Positions 7,878 through 17,523 of a DNA stretch of 64,000 nucleotides are shown here, piece by piece (position 1 is the first letter of the stretch; the number at the start of each line of letters is the position of its first letter). The DNA is from Inquilinus sp052078665 (lineage in GTDB: Bacteria; Pseudomonadota; Alphaproteobacteria; DSM-16000; Inquilinaceae), in contig NZ_JBQJIK010000021.1 of assembly GCF_052078665.1 (NCBI RefSeq), forward strand, positions 36,007 to 100,006. The letters are read 5' to 3'. The translations under genes and the position numbers were made by a program. The notes below the pieces were generated by a model. That model ran no database searches. It was not told the origin of the DNA and was given only the letters and a program-made list of their open reading frames with translations.

Positions 7878-8876
7878 ATGGTTCAGCGAGTCCTGATCGC
7901 CGGCGGCTATGGCGCGGTTGGCGGCACCGCCGCCCGGTATCTGCGCCGGCTGGCGCCGGATCTCGACATCATCCTGGCGGGGCGGTCGCCGGAGTCCGGC
8001 GCGGCGCTGGCGCGCGAGATCGGGGCGACGACACTGCGGCTCGACGTCGCCGATCCGGCGGCGGCGTTGGCCGATCTCGGGCCGGTCGACCTGATCGTGG
8101 CGGCGCTGCAGGACCGCAGCGACGCGCTGATCCACGCCGCTCTGGCGCAGGGCGCCGCCCATATCGGCATCACCAAGGTGGTGGAGGAGACCGGGCCCGC
8201 GGTGTTCGCGGCGCTGCACGCGCCGCCGCGGCGGCCGATCGTGCTGGCGGGGCATTGGGCGGCCGGGGTGCTGATCCTGGTGGCCCGGCAGGCGGTCGCG
8301 GATCTCGCCCGGGTCGATGCCGTCGCCATGGCTGCGCTGTACGATGCCGCGGACGCGGTCGGGCCGATGAGCGCCGCCGATGCCGAGGCCTTCTCCGGCC
8401 GCGCCCTGTTGCGCCGGGCCGGGCAATGGGCCTGGGTCGATGGCGGCGGGCACGGCCGCGCCCTGCGCCTGGCCGATGGACATGAGGCGACGGTCCAGCC
8501 CCTGGCCGCGCTGGATGGGCCCAGCCTGGCGGCGATCACCGGCGCGCCCGACATCCGCTTCGATTTCGGCATGGGCGAATCGCTCGGCACCCGGGCCGGC
8601 GGCCGCGCCTCGCATGAGGGTCTTATCGAGATCGCAGGGGCGCTGCGGTCGGGGCAGCCCGTGCGGCGGCGGGTCCTGGTGTCGGACCCGAAGGGCGTGG
8701 ACCATATGACCGCGCTGGGCGCCCTGGTCATCGCCGAACGCGTGCTCGGCCTGGACGGGCTGCCGCTGCCGGCCGGCGGCCTGGCCCTGCCCGAGACCCT
8801 GGTCGCGCCCGAGGCGGCGATCGCCCGGTTCGAGCAGCTCGGCGTCCGGATCACGACAGAGACGGACCCGGCCTGA
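7878..8876 (+). CDS. NAD(P)-binding protein, saccharopine dehydrogenase-like
   Basis: A 332-aa cytoplasmic protein with an N-terminal Rossmann fold: VLIAGGYGAVGGTAARYL (residues about 5-22) followed by an acidic strand and LDVADPAAALADL. This matches the saccharopine dehydrogenase NADP-binding family (COG3268/COG1748 type). The C-terminal part (EGLIEIAGALRSGQPVRRRV) is typical of family members that act on short-chain or amino-acid-derived substrates; the actual substrate is unknown. I chose the ATG at 7878 because GGAAGGGG precedes it; one at 7848 is possible. A strong palindrome follows the stop. Confidence 0.75.
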   Translation: MVQRVLIAGGYGAVGGTAARYLRRLAPDLDIILAGRSPESGAALAREIGATTLRLDVADPAAALADLGPVDLIVAALQDRSDALIHAALAQGAAHIGITKVVEETGPAVFAALHAPPRRPIVLAGHWAAGVLILVARQAVADLARVDAVAMAALYDAADAVGPMSAADAEAFSGRALLRRAGQWAWVDGGGHGRALRLADGHEATVQPLAALDGPSLAAITGAPDIRFDFGMGESLGTRAGGRASHEGLIEIAGALRSGQPVRRRVLVSDPKGVDHMTALGALVIAERVLGLDGLPLPAGGLALPETLVAPEAAIARFEQLGVRITTETDPA

Positions 8877-8881
8877 ACCAC

Positions 8882-8903
8882 GGGGCCGCCGCGCGGCGGC
8901 CCC
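8882..8903. terminator. GC-rich palindrome after the dehydrogenase-like gene
   Basis: A perfect 22-bp palindrome with half-site GGGGCCGCCGC begins 6 bases after the stop at 8876. There is no T-run, so it is either a Rho-independent-like hairpin typical of very GC-rich genomes or an RNA-stabilising 3' structure. Confidence 0.5.
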
Positions 8904-8947
8904 GGCGGCGCCCAAACGGCGACACTTTCCCGGCCATACGATCGGCA

Positions 8948-8972
8948 CCCGGCCGGCGCGACGCCGGCCGGG
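8948..8972. other. Hairpin upstream of methyltransferase gene
   Basis: An 11-bp perfect stem (CCCGGCCGGCG / CGCCGGCCGGG) with a 3-base loop sits 15 bases upstream of the ATG at 8988. If it is in the leader RNA it would partly enclose the ribosome-binding region GGGGGTGGGGGGA. Its role is unknown. Confidence 0.4.
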
Positions 8973-8987
8973 GGTGGGGGGACGCAC

Positions 8988-9797
8988 ATGCCGGAGCGTA
9001 TCGATCTGTTCGACAGCACCTACGGCCACTTCTCCGAACGCGTGGTCGAGGCGGTCCGAAAGGAGACCTTCGGGACCGATATCGGCCAGAACAGCTGGAC
9101 GACGATCGAGGAATACGACCAATTCCTGCCGTGGCTCGCGCTGACGCCGGACCACCATGTGCTCGAGGTCGCCAGCGGGTCCGGCGGCCCGGCGCTGTAC
9201 CTCGCCGGCACGACCGGCTGCCGCATCACCGGAATCGACTCGAACGAGGAGGGGGTGGCCACGGCGTCGGGGCTGGCGGCCCGGTCCGGCCAGGTGGATC
9301 GGGCGCGCTTCGCGGTGGCGGATGCGAATGCGCGGCTGCCCTTCGACGACGACAGCTTCGATGGCATCGTCTGCATCGATGCCCTGAACCATCTCCCCGA
9401 CCGGGTCGCGATCTTCCGGGAATGGCGCCGCGTCCTGCGGCCCGGCGGCCGCGCGCTGTTCACCGATCCGGTCGTGATCACGGGCGGCGTGACCAATGAC
9501 GAGCTGGCGACGCGCAGCTCGATCGGCCTGTTCCTGTTCGTGCCGCCGGGGCTGAACGAGCGGTTCATCGCCGAGGCGGGCCTCGAACTCGTCCGGCTCG
9601 AGGACGCGACTGCGAATGCCGCCCTCGTGTCCGGCCGCTGGCATGCCGCACGGGCCCGGCACCGGGACGCCCTGCTCGGGATCGAGGGCGAGGAGCGCTT
9701 CGCGGGCCTGCAGCGGTTCTTTGCCGCAGTGCATCGGCTCACCAGCGAGCGGCGCCTGTCGCGGATGATGTATCTGGCGCGGAAGCCTGTCGGGTAG
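8988..9797 (+). CDS. Class I SAM-dependent methyltransferase
   Basis: A 269-aa methyltransferase of the small-molecule type. The SAM-binding motif I is VLEVASGSGGPALYLA (about residues 56-71), followed by the acidic end of beta-2 in GIDSNEEG, motif II-like FDGIVCIDALNHLPD and motif III LRPGGRALFTDP. A sarcosine/dimethylglycine or ubiquinone-type methyltransferase fold is suggested by the overall pattern, but the substrate is not visible. The start is supported by GGGGTGGGGGG before the ATG. It is a single gene between two hairpins. Confidence 0.8.
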   Translation: MPERIDLFDSTYGHFSERVVEAVRKETFGTDIGQNSWTTIEEYDQFLPWLALTPDHHVLEVASGSGGPALYLAGTTGCRITGIDSNEEGVATASGLAARSGQVDRARFAVADANARLPFDDDSFDGIVCIDALNHLPDRVAIFREWRRVLRPGGRALFTDPVVITGGVTNDELATRSSIGLFLFVPPGLNERFIAEAGLELVRLEDATANAALVSGRWHAARARHRDALLGIEGEERFAGLQRFFAAVHRLTSERRLSRMMYLARKPVG

Positions 9798-9807
9798 CGC
9801 GACGGCC

Positions 9808-9825
9808 GGGGGCACGGAGGCCCCC
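9808..9825. terminator. Bidirectional terminator-like hairpin between convergent genes
   Basis: The stem GGGGGC/GCCCCC with loop ACGGAG lies between the convergent ends of the methyltransferase (9797) and the peroxiredoxin (9844). Its position suits shared termination. Confidence 0.5.
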
Positions 9826-9843
9826 AGCCGAAGAATTCCTGTC

Positions 9844-10326
9844 CTACAGCGCCGCCAGGATGGCTTCGCCGCTCGACACCTCGAAGGCGCCCGGCTTCTC
9901 GACGCCGAGATGGGTGACGACGCCGTCCTTGGCGATCAGGGCGAAGCGCTGCGACCGGGTGCCCAGGCCGTAGCCCGACCCGTCCATCTCCAGCCCCAGC
10001 GCCTTGGTCAGGGTGGCGTTGCCGTCCGGCAGCATGAACACCGCCTCGCCGACCTCGTTCTTGTCGGCCCAGGCCTTCATCACGAAGGGATCGTTCACCG
10101 ACAGGCAGACGATCTGGTCGACGCCCTTGGCCTTCAGCGCCTCGGCGTTGCCGGTGAAACTCGGCAGGTGCTTGGCCGAGCAGGTCGGGGTGAAGGCGCC
10201 CGGCACCGCGAACAGGGCTACGGTCTTGCCCTTGAGCAGGTCGTCGGTCGTGACCTCGGCCATGCCCTCCTTGCCGAGATATTTCAGCGTGACCGACGGG
10301 AAGCGGTCGCCAACCTTGATCGTCAT
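9844..10326 (-). CDS. Peroxiredoxin (Prx5/AhpE-like redoxin)
   Basis: Thiol peroxidase that reduces hydrogen peroxide and organic hydroperoxides, in the cytoplasm. The 160-aa protein has the peroxidatic Cys49 in VPGAFTPTCS and the downstream CLSVNDPFVMKAW block typical of the Prx5 subfamily. This group often uses glutathione or glutaredoxin for recycling. It sits just downstream of the DsbD-type reductase on the same strand (50-bp gap), so a shared redox function is plausible. Confidence 0.93.
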   Translation of the reverse strand: MTIKVGDRFPSVTLKYLGKEGMAEVTTDDLLKGKTVALFAVPGAFTPTCSAKHLPSFTGNAEALKAKGVDQIVCLSVNDPFVMKAWADKNEVGEAVFMLPDGNATLTKALGLEMDGSGYGLGTRSQRFALIAKDGVVTHLGVEKPGAFEVSSGEAILAAL

Positions 10327-10376
10327 GGGTGTTCTCTCCGCCAGAATCCGATGGGCCGGCCCGTGCCGGCCGGATG

Positions 10377-12506
10377 TTATGAGCTCGCGCCGCGGGCCTG
10401 CTTCAGGGCGTCCAGAACCGCCTCGGTGCTCAGCAGCTCCGGCAGCAGAATCCCGTCCGGCGCCCCCGGCCCGTACACGGCGTTGAACGGTATGCCGTAG
10501 CGGCCATGCGCCGCAAGGTAGTCGGCGATGCCCTGGTCGGGATTGGTCCAGTCGGCCAGCAGCGGCGCCACCCCGGCCTCGCTAAGAGCCGCAGCCACCG
10601 GGTCGCGCTCGATCACCAGCAGCTTGTTGACCTTGCAGGTCAGGCACCAGTCGGCGGTGACGTCGACGAACACCACCTTGCCCTCGCGCACCAGCCCGGG
10701 GATCGCGGCCTGGTCGAATCGGATCCAGGGGATGGCAGAGGCCGCCTGCGCCGCCGCCGCGTCGGACCGGTCGAAGCGCAGCGGCAGCAGCACCGCCGCC
10801 AGGGCCAGCACCGCGGCGACGACGGCGCCGATCCGCCGGATCGCGATGCCGCCGCGCCGGCGCAGCCACAGCACCCGCCCGATCGCCGCCAGCGCCGCCG
10901 CCACCCCGGCGGCGGCCGCCGGCGGCACCTGCACGGCGAGGACCGACAGCAGCCATGCGGCGGTGCCGAACAAGGCGAGGCCCAGCAGGGCCTTGACCCA
11001 GGCCATCCAGCGGCCGGGGCGCGGCAGCAGCCGGGCCAGGCCCGGCACGGCGGCGATCAGCAGATAGGGCAGGGCCATGCCGATGCCGAGCGCGGCGAAG
11101 ATCGTGCCGATCTCCAGCGGCCCGCGCGACAGGGCGAAGCCCAGCGCGGTGCCGACGAAGGGGGCGGAGCAGGGGGTGGCCAGCAGGGTGGCGAAGGCGC
11201 CGGTCAGGAACGGGCCGGCCAGGCCCTCCTGCTCCGGCCGTCCGGCGCCGCTGGCGCGCGCCGCGGCGTCCATGGCGCGGCCGGGCAGCACCACCTCGAA
11301 CAGGCCCAGCAGGTTGGCGCCGAACAGGGTGACGATCACCGCCATCGCCGCCAGGAACACCGGCTCCTGGAACTGGATGCCCCAGCCGACCGAGGCGCCG
11401 GCCGCCTTCAGCCCGACCGCGCCGCCGGCCAGCACCAGGAACGAGGCGACGATGCCGGCGGCGGTGGCCAGCAGGCCCAGCCGCTGCCGCCGCGGCGTCC
11501 CGGCCTCGACGCCGCCGAGCTTCACGATCGACAGCAGCTTCAGCGACAGCACCGGCAGCACGCAGGGCATCAGGTTCAGGATCAAGCCGCCCAGCAGGGC
11601 GACGCCCAGGATCGACAGCCAGGCGGCGGCATCCGGCGCAGTTGCCACCGCCGCGCCGACCGTCGCCTTGGCCTCGACGCTGCGCGGTCCGTCGACCAGG
11701 GTCAGGGTGAGGGGGCTGCCCGTCAGCGCGGCCGGCGGGTCGGTCACCGCCTGGATCCGGTCGATCTCGGCCACCAGCCGGCGGCCGCCCTCGCTGGTGG
11801 TAATGCGCGGCGCGGCGAAGGCATCGCCCGGCGCGCCCTCGACGAAGATGTCCGGCGCCTCGAAGGGCTCGCGCGCCGTCGCCTCGATCCGCAAGCCGCC
11901 GTTCGGCCCGACCGAGGTGGCGGCGACCGGGCCGATGGCCAGCCCGGCGGCGGCGCCGTCGCCCGGCACCGCGTTGGCGTAGCGGTCGATCAGGTTGGCC
12001 GCAGCCGGGTCGGGCGACGCCGGACCGGCCGGCAGGTCGAACGCGAAGGTGAAGCTGGCCGGGATGCAGATGTCGCTGCACACCAGCACGGTCGCGGCCA
12101 GGGCCAGGTGCTGCGGCTGCCCCTTCTGCGCCACCGGCAGGGTCAGCGGGAACACCACCTCGGTCTCGTAGCCATAGGTCTCCAGACCGAACAGCTGGAA
12201 CCGGTGCGGCGCCGGATAGGCCAGGGTCGCGGTGCCGAGATTCGCCGAGCCCGTCCAGTCCAGCGCCGGCGGCAGCCCGGCATCGCCGGGGGAGCGCCAA
12301 TAGGTCTTCCAATGCGGGTCCAGCCGGATGTGCAGCCCGGCCGGGATCTCGCCCAGGGTGCCGGTGCCGTCGACCGCCGTGACCAGCCGCGCTGACGCGC
12401 CCTTGGCGTTCTGCCACGGCGTCTCGGCGGCCCTGGCCGCACCCGGACCGGCCAGGGCGGTGAGGCCAAACGCGGCAGCCGTCAGGATTGCGAGCCTACC
12501 GATCAT
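10377..12506 (-). CDS. DsbD-type thiol:disulfide interchange protein (ScsB-like)
   Basis: Carries electrons from cytoplasmic thioredoxin across the inner membrane to periplasmic thiols. The 709-aa protein has a signal peptide (to AARA near residue 26), a periplasmic N-terminal domain (about 30-280) with VLVCSDICIPASF, a polytopic DsbD core (about 290-590) with the two membrane cysteines in LNLMPCVLPVLSLK and ATPCSAPFVG, and a C-terminal thioredoxin domain with DWCLTCKVNK (Cys near 620 and 623). The layout with a large DsbD_2-like N-domain resembles ScsB/DipZ forms rather than E. coli DsbD. It is upstream of the peroxiredoxin. Confidence 0.9.
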   Translation of the reverse strand: MIGRLAILTAAAFGLTALAGPGAARAAETPWQNAKGASARLVTAVDGTGTLGEIPAGLHIRLDPHWKTYWRSPGDAGLPPALDWTGSANLGTATLAYPAPHRFQLFGLETYGYETEVVFPLTLPVAQKGQPQHLALAATVLVCSDICIPASFTFAFDLPAGPASPDPAAANLIDRYANAVPGDGAAAGLAIGPVAATSVGPNGGLRIEATAREPFEAPDIFVEGAPGDAFAAPRITTSEGGRRLVAEIDRIQAVTDPPAALTGSPLTLTLVDGPRSVEAKATVGAAVATAPDAAAWLSILGVALLGGLILNLMPCVLPVLSLKLLSIVKLGGVEAGTPRRQRLGLLATAAGIVASFLVLAGGAVGLKAAGASVGWGIQFQEPVFLAAMAVIVTLFGANLLGLFEVVLPGRAMDAAARASGAGRPEQEGLAGPFLTGAFATLLATPCSAPFVGTALGFALSRGPLEIGTIFAALGIGMALPYLLIAAVPGLARLLPRPGRWMAWVKALLGLALFGTAAWLLSVLAVQVPPAAAAGVAAALAAIGRVLWLRRRGGIAIRRIGAVVAAVLALAAVLLPLRFDRSDAAAAQAASAIPWIRFDQAAIPGLVREGKVVFVDVTADWCLTCKVNKLLVIERDPVAAALSEAGVAPLLADWTNPDQGIADYLAAHGRYGIPFNAVYGPGAPDGILLPELLSTEAVLDALKQARGASS

Positions 12507-12621
12507 CGAATCTCCGGCACCATGAAACCGCCTTTCTTTGGCCTATATAGTCGTTCGAAACCAGATCGGCGCGGGTTAGCCTAGTGTCGCAGCCGGAAGC
12601 AAAGACGGAGCAGTGGTCGGG

Positions 12622-13218
12622 ATGAGACGGGCGAAATCCTCCAAGGGCGCCAAGGTGCCGGCGGATGGCAGCTACCTCGCGGGGCAGTTGCTGATCGCCA
12701 TGCCGACCCTGGTCGCGCCACCCTTCGCCCGGACGGTGATCTATCTCTGCGCCCACAACGACCAGGGGGCAATGGGGCTGGTGGTCAACAAGCCGCTGTC
12801 CAGCATCGACTTCCCGACCCTGCTCGACCAGCTCGGCATCCCGCATGGCGACCTCCTGGGCAGCACCCGGGTGCAGTTCGGCGGGCCGGTCGAATCGGGC
12901 CGCGGCTTCGTGCTGCATTCGACCGACTACCGGGCCGAGAAGACGGTGGTGGTGGGCGAGGTCGCGGTGACCTCGACGCTCGAGGTGCTGCAGGCGATCG
13001 CCGGCGGCACGGGGCCCAGCCGCCACCTGCTGGCGCTCGGCTATGCCGGCTGGAGCGCCGGCCAGCTCGACGCCGAGATCCAGGCCAATGGCTGGCTCAC
13101 CGTGCCCTGCGATTCGGACATCCTGTTCGGCGAGAACCTGTCGGTGAAGTGGGAACGCGCCATCGCCAAGCTCGGCATCGACCCGATGATGCTGTCGGGC
13201 GAAGCCGGTCATGCTTAA
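12622..13218 (+). CDS. YqgE/AlgH family protein (DUF179)
   Basis: A 198-aa member of the conserved YqgE/AlgH family, whose biochemical role is unsettled. Family signatures are YLAGQLLIAMPTL at the N-terminus, ARTVIYLCAHNDQGAMGLVVNK (about residues 37-58), VQFGGPVESGRGFVLHS and ALGYAGWSAGQLDAEI. Start choice: the ATG at 12622 has GG-rich sequence upstream; a GTG at 12613 is also in frame. It is transcribed divergently from the DsbD-type gene, with about 115 bp between. Confidence 0.9.
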   Translation: MRRAKSSKGAKVPADGSYLAGQLLIAMPTLVAPPFARTVIYLCAHNDQGAMGLVVNKPLSSIDFPTLLDQLGIPHGDLLGSTRVQFGGPVESGRGFVLHSTDYRAEKTVVVGEVAVTSTLEVLQAIAGGTGPSRHLLALGYAGWSAGQLDAEIQANGWLTVPCDSDILFGENLSVKWERAIAKLGIDPMMLSGEAGHA

Positions 13219-13229
13219 GGGCTGAACGC

Positions 13230-13260
13230 GTTGCCTCTCCCGCCACGTGGGAGAGGCAAC
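13230..13260. terminator. Strong bidirectional terminator hairpin
   Basis: A perfect 12-bp stem (GTTGCCTCTCCC / GGGAGAGGCAAC) with loop GCCACGT lies between the convergent yqgE-like gene and kptA. The right arm GGGAGAGGCAACG also appears alone at about 5999-6011 after rnhA, so it may belong to a repeat family. Confidence 0.7.
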
Positions 13261-13298
13261 GTACCATCAATCTGACCCGACTGCGGTGGCGAGCGCGG

Positions 13299-13856
13299 TC
13301 AGTCCAGTTCGCGCACATCGCCCAGAAACGCCGGCGGTACCGTCTTGGTCAGCCACACGCCATTGTCGGCGCGGTGAAAGACGAAGCCCTGCCGGTGCAT
13401 CGCGCCGGCGGCGACCGGCAGCACCACGGGCTGGCCATGCCGGCGGCCGACCGCCGTTGCGGTCTCGACATCCGGCGACAGATGGACATGGTGGCGCGAG
13501 CCGGCGACCAGCCCCTCGGCCCGGATCGAGGCCAGGAACCGGGTCGCCGTGCCGTGGAACAGCTGCTCCGGCGGCTCCACCGGCGCATAGGCGATCGCGA
13601 CCTCCGCCGTCGAATGGCCCTGGTTGGCACGGATCCGGGCGCCGTCCGGGCTGATCGCGAACCGCTTCTTGTCGTTGCCGTCGACCACCGCCCGGATCAG
13701 CGCGCGGTCCAGCGCCCGCCCATTCGCGGCCGCGGCGGCGATCAGCGCGTCGATCCCGGCCCAGCCCTCGCTGTCGAGCGCCAAGCCGATCGCCTGCGGC
13801 TCGTGCCGCAGGACGTAGCTCAGAAACTTGCTGGTCTCGGTCAGCCGGTCGGCCAT
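13299..13856 (-). CDS. kptA: RNA 2'-phosphotransferase (KptA/Tpt1 family)
   Basis: Removes an internal RNA 2'-phosphate by transferring it to NAD+, giving ADP-ribose 1''-2'' cyclic phosphate. The 185-aa length fits. The signatures are in order: SKFLSYVLRHEP (residues about 9-20), DGARIRANQGHS (about 72-83), LFHGTATRFLASI and GSRHHVHLSPD, containing the conserved Arg-His-Arg-Arg set. In bacteria the natural substrate is uncertain because tRNA splicing by the fungal route is absent; roles in RNA repair or NAD-linked nucleic-acid modification have been proposed for the family. It is transcribed towards the yqgE-like gene. Confidence 0.92.
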   Translation of the reverse strand: MADRLTETSKFLSYVLRHEPQAIGLALDSEGWAGIDALIAAAAANGRALDRALIRAVVDGNDKKRFAISPDGARIRANQGHSTAEVAIAYAPVEPPEQLFHGTATRFLASIRAEGLVAGSRHHVHLSPDVETATAVGRRHGQPVVLPVAAGAMHRQGFVFHRADNGVWLTKTVPPAFLGDVRELD

Positions 13857-13923
13857 GATCGGGTTTCTCGCGGGTCGAGGCCGCGCAGCCTATCACACCC
13901 GCCGGGCCAGCCAGCCGGCGCGG

Positions 13924-13951
13924 GTCGGGTTCGCCCTTCGACGAACCCGAC
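13924..13951. repeat. Diverged copy of the dispersed palindrome, downstream of leuC
   Basis: Inverted repeat GTCGGGTTCG ... CGAACCCGAC, related to the GGTTGGGTTCGC family at 7732, 25479 and 25530. It lies between the leuC stop and the kptA start on the minus strand and could terminate leuC transcription. Confidence 0.6.
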
Positions 13952-13962
13952 TTACGCAGCGG

Positions 13963-15369
<1,407 letters not shown>

Positions 15370-15570
15370 CTCTCACATCTCCGTCATCCGGCTCTTCGGC
15401 CGGCGGCCCTCTCGGCCGACGCTGGACCATAGCCGAGCGCAAACCGAGGCAAAAGCTGGAATAATTTCAAAGTTGTCACCCTCCCCGCGGTGCAAATCGG
15501 GACGATGGACAGGAATCCGGTCCGGCCGCATCCTCTGGAGAGAAGCAACGAGACAGATATGGGAGCGCCC

Positions 15571-16023
15571 ATGACCATCCGCAGCGCCGTTCTCGCCCTC
15601 GGCCTCGCCGTCGTCCTGGCGGCCCCGGCCGCCTCCGCCGCCGATGGCGGGATCAAGGGCTTCTGGCGCACGGGGGACGGCCGCTCGGTGATCCAGATCA
15701 CCGATTGCAGCAACGGCATCTGCGGCCTGATCGCCGCCCTGCCGCCGGACGCCCCGGCCACCGATGTGAACAACCCGGACGAGAGCAGGCGCAGCAAGCC
15801 GCTGTGCAGGCTGATCATGCTGCACAGCTTCACCCAGGCCTCCGACACGGAGTGGGAGGACGGCACGATCTACGACCCGAAGAGCGGCAAGACCTATGAC
15901 GCCAAGATGCATCTGACCGGGCCGGCCACGCTGGACCTGCGCGGCTATGTCGGCATCAGCCTGCTCGGCCGCACCGACACCTGGACCCGCCAGCAGCCGG
16001 GCAGCTTCAAGGCGTGCGGGTGA
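15571..16023 (+). CDS. DUF2147 family secreted protein
   Basis: A 150-aa exported protein. Residues 1-23 are a signal peptide (MTIRSAVLALGLAVVLAAPA, then ASA). The mature part has GFWRTGDGRSVIQITDCSNG, DPKSGKTYDAKMHL and LDLRGYVGISLLGRTDTWTR, the three hallmark blocks of DUF2147. Two cysteine pairs may form disulfides. I chose the ATG at 15571 because GGGAG precedes it; an in-frame ATG at 15559 is possible. The function is unknown; relatives are found in envelopes of many proteobacteria. Confidence 0.88.
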   Translation: MTIRSAVLALGLAVVLAAPAASAADGGIKGFWRTGDGRSVIQITDCSNGICGLIAALPPDAPATDVNNPDESRRSKPLCRLIMLHSFTQASDTEWEDGTIYDPKSGKTYDAKMHLTGPATLDLRGYVGISLLGRTDTWTRQQPGSFKACG

Positions 16024-16032
16024 TTTGAGCGG

Positions 16033-16716
16033 TTAGAGAGTCCGCCGCGCCGCGGCCACGGCGGCCAGCCACTCCGCGGTGTCGTCGACGGCGATGTCGA
16101 TATGGCCGTCGCCTGGCAAGGGCTGGCCCCAGTCGGATGGGGTGCGCACCCACACCGTGGTCATGCCCAGCTGATGCGCCGGCAGCAGGTTGCGGGCCAT
16201 GTCCTCGACCATCACCGTCGATCGCGGCGCCAGGCGGTAGCGGTCCAGCATCGCGCGGTAGGGGCCGGGATCGGGCTTCGGCACATAGTCCGCCGCGACG
16301 ATGTCGAAGATGCCGTCGAACTGCGACACCACGCCGAGCCGGGCCAGCACCCGCTCGGCATGGCGGACCGAGCCGTTGGTGAACACGATCTTGCGGCCCG
16401 GCAGGTCAGCCAGCGCCGCCGCCAGGGTCGGGCTCGGCCCGATCGCCGAGATGTCGATGTCGTGGACGAATTCCAGGAACGGGCCGGGGTCGATCTCGCG
16501 TTCGTTCATCAGCCCGCGCAGGGTGGTGCCGTAGTCGCGGAACAGCCGCTTCTGCAGCGCCTTGGCCTCGGCCTCCGGCAGGTCGTAATGCGACCGGATG
16601 TACTCGCCCATGCGCCGGTCGATCTGGGCGAACAGGTTGCTGCGGGCGGGGTAGAGCGTGTTGTCCAGGTCGAACACCCAGTGCTCGACATGGCGCAGGG
16701 GATCGGCCGGCTGCAC
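16033..16716 (-). CDS. Pyrimidine 5'-nucleotidase-like HAD hydrolase
   Basis: HAD-superfamily phosphatase of the SDT1/pyrimidine 5'-nucleotidase group. The four motifs are visible: WVFDLDNTLYP (nucleophile Asp, about residues 12-22), IVFTNGSVRHAERVL (Thr/Asn), DYVPKPDPGPYRAML (Lys) and STVMVEDMARNLLPA (acidic). The helical cap begins with ARSNLFAQIDRRMGEYI. I place the start at the GTG at 16716, which lies right after the stop of yciB (16719), implying one operon; this makes 227 aa. Confidence 0.88.
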   Translation of the reverse strand: MQPADPLRHVEHWVFDLDNTLYPARSNLFAQIDRRMGEYIRSHYDLPEAEAKALQKRLFRDYGTTLRGLMNEREIDPGPFLEFVHDIDISAIGPSPTLAAALADLPGRKIVFTNGSVRHAERVLARLGVVSQFDGIFDIVAADYVPKPDPGPYRAMLDRYRLAPRSTVMVEDMARNLLPAHQLGMTTVWVRTPSDWGQPLPGDGHIDIAVDDTAEWLAAVAAARRTL

Positions 16717-16718
16717 GG

Positions 16719-17318
16719 TCAGTCCGCCGTCTTGACCTGGTGCCGCATCAGGAGCGGCATCTGCGCCATGGCGAAGACCAGGGTCAGGGGCAGGATGCCG
16801 AACAGCTTGAACCCGGCCCAGAACTCGGTCGAGAAGCTGCGCCAGACGATCTCGTTGACCGCCGCCAGCACGATGAAGAACACCGCCCAGCGCCAGGTCA
16901 GGCTGCGCCAGCCCTGGTCGTTCAGCTCGAACACCGAGCCCATCATCAGCTTCAGGAAGTTGCGGCCGGTGGCCAGGCCGGTGAACAGGATCGCCGCGAA
17001 CAGCAGGTTCACCACGGTCGGCTTCAGCTTGATGAACAGGTCGTTCTCGAGCCACAGCGTCAGCCCGCCGAAGATCAGCACGAAGACGCAGCCGACCATC
17101 GGCATGATCGGCCAGCGCTTCTCCAGCCGCACCGACAGCACCACCGCCACCACGGTCGCTACCATGAACACCGCGGTCGCCGGCATGATGCCGGCCGCCT
17201 GGTTGGCGATGAAGAACAGCAGCAGCGGCCCGGCCTCGAGCGCGAGGCGCAGGAACGGGGCCTTCTCGGGCTTGGCGACGGCCTGCGTGTCGGCCCGCGG
17301 CTGGGTCTGGTCGGTCAT
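16719..17318 (-). CDS. yciB: Inner membrane septation protein A (YciB/IspZ family)
   Basis: A 199-aa integral membrane protein with about five to six transmembrane segments. Signatures of the family are LEAGPLLLFFIANQAAG (about residues 27-43), KPTVVNLLFAAILFTGL, FLKLMMGSVFELNDQGWR and TEFWAGFKLFGILPLTLVF. In Shigella/E. coli relatives it is linked to cell division and envelope synthesis. It is upstream of the HAD phosphatase with a 2-base gap to that gene's GTG. Confidence 0.93.
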   Translation of the reverse strand: MTDQTQPRADTQAVAKPEKAPFLRLALEAGPLLLFFIANQAAGIMPATAVFMVATVVAVVLSVRLEKRWPIMPMVGCVFVLIFGGLTLWLENDLFIKLKPTVVNLLFAAILFTGLATGRNFLKLMMGSVFELNDQGWRSLTWRWAVFFIVLAAVNEIVWRSFSTEFWAGFKLFGILPLTLVFAMAQMPLLMRHQVKTAD

Positions 17319-17523
17319 GGCCGCACCCTAGACGAAGTGCTGTCCCCGGGAAACCGCGATCGGCAGGGTGCGACGCCGGATCTGCGTCCATGCCGGGCGA
17401 CGATGGCAGCACTGCCGACAGCGCTCTTGTACGACAAGTGCCGCGAGCGAAGGTTAGGGGGCTCGGGGCGCTTCGCCGCCGCCGGCCCCTTACACTCGGC
17501 CCCCGCCTTCGGAACGCCGCATC

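Noticed and set aside
7806..9815. A 669-codon minus-strand frame
   Set aside because: It is antisense to the dehydrogenase-like and methyltransferase genes, which have clear family motifs; its own product is low-complexity Arg/Gln/Pro sequence.
10506..12395. A 629-codon plus-strand frame
   Set aside because: Antisense to the DsbD-type gene; low-complexity product.
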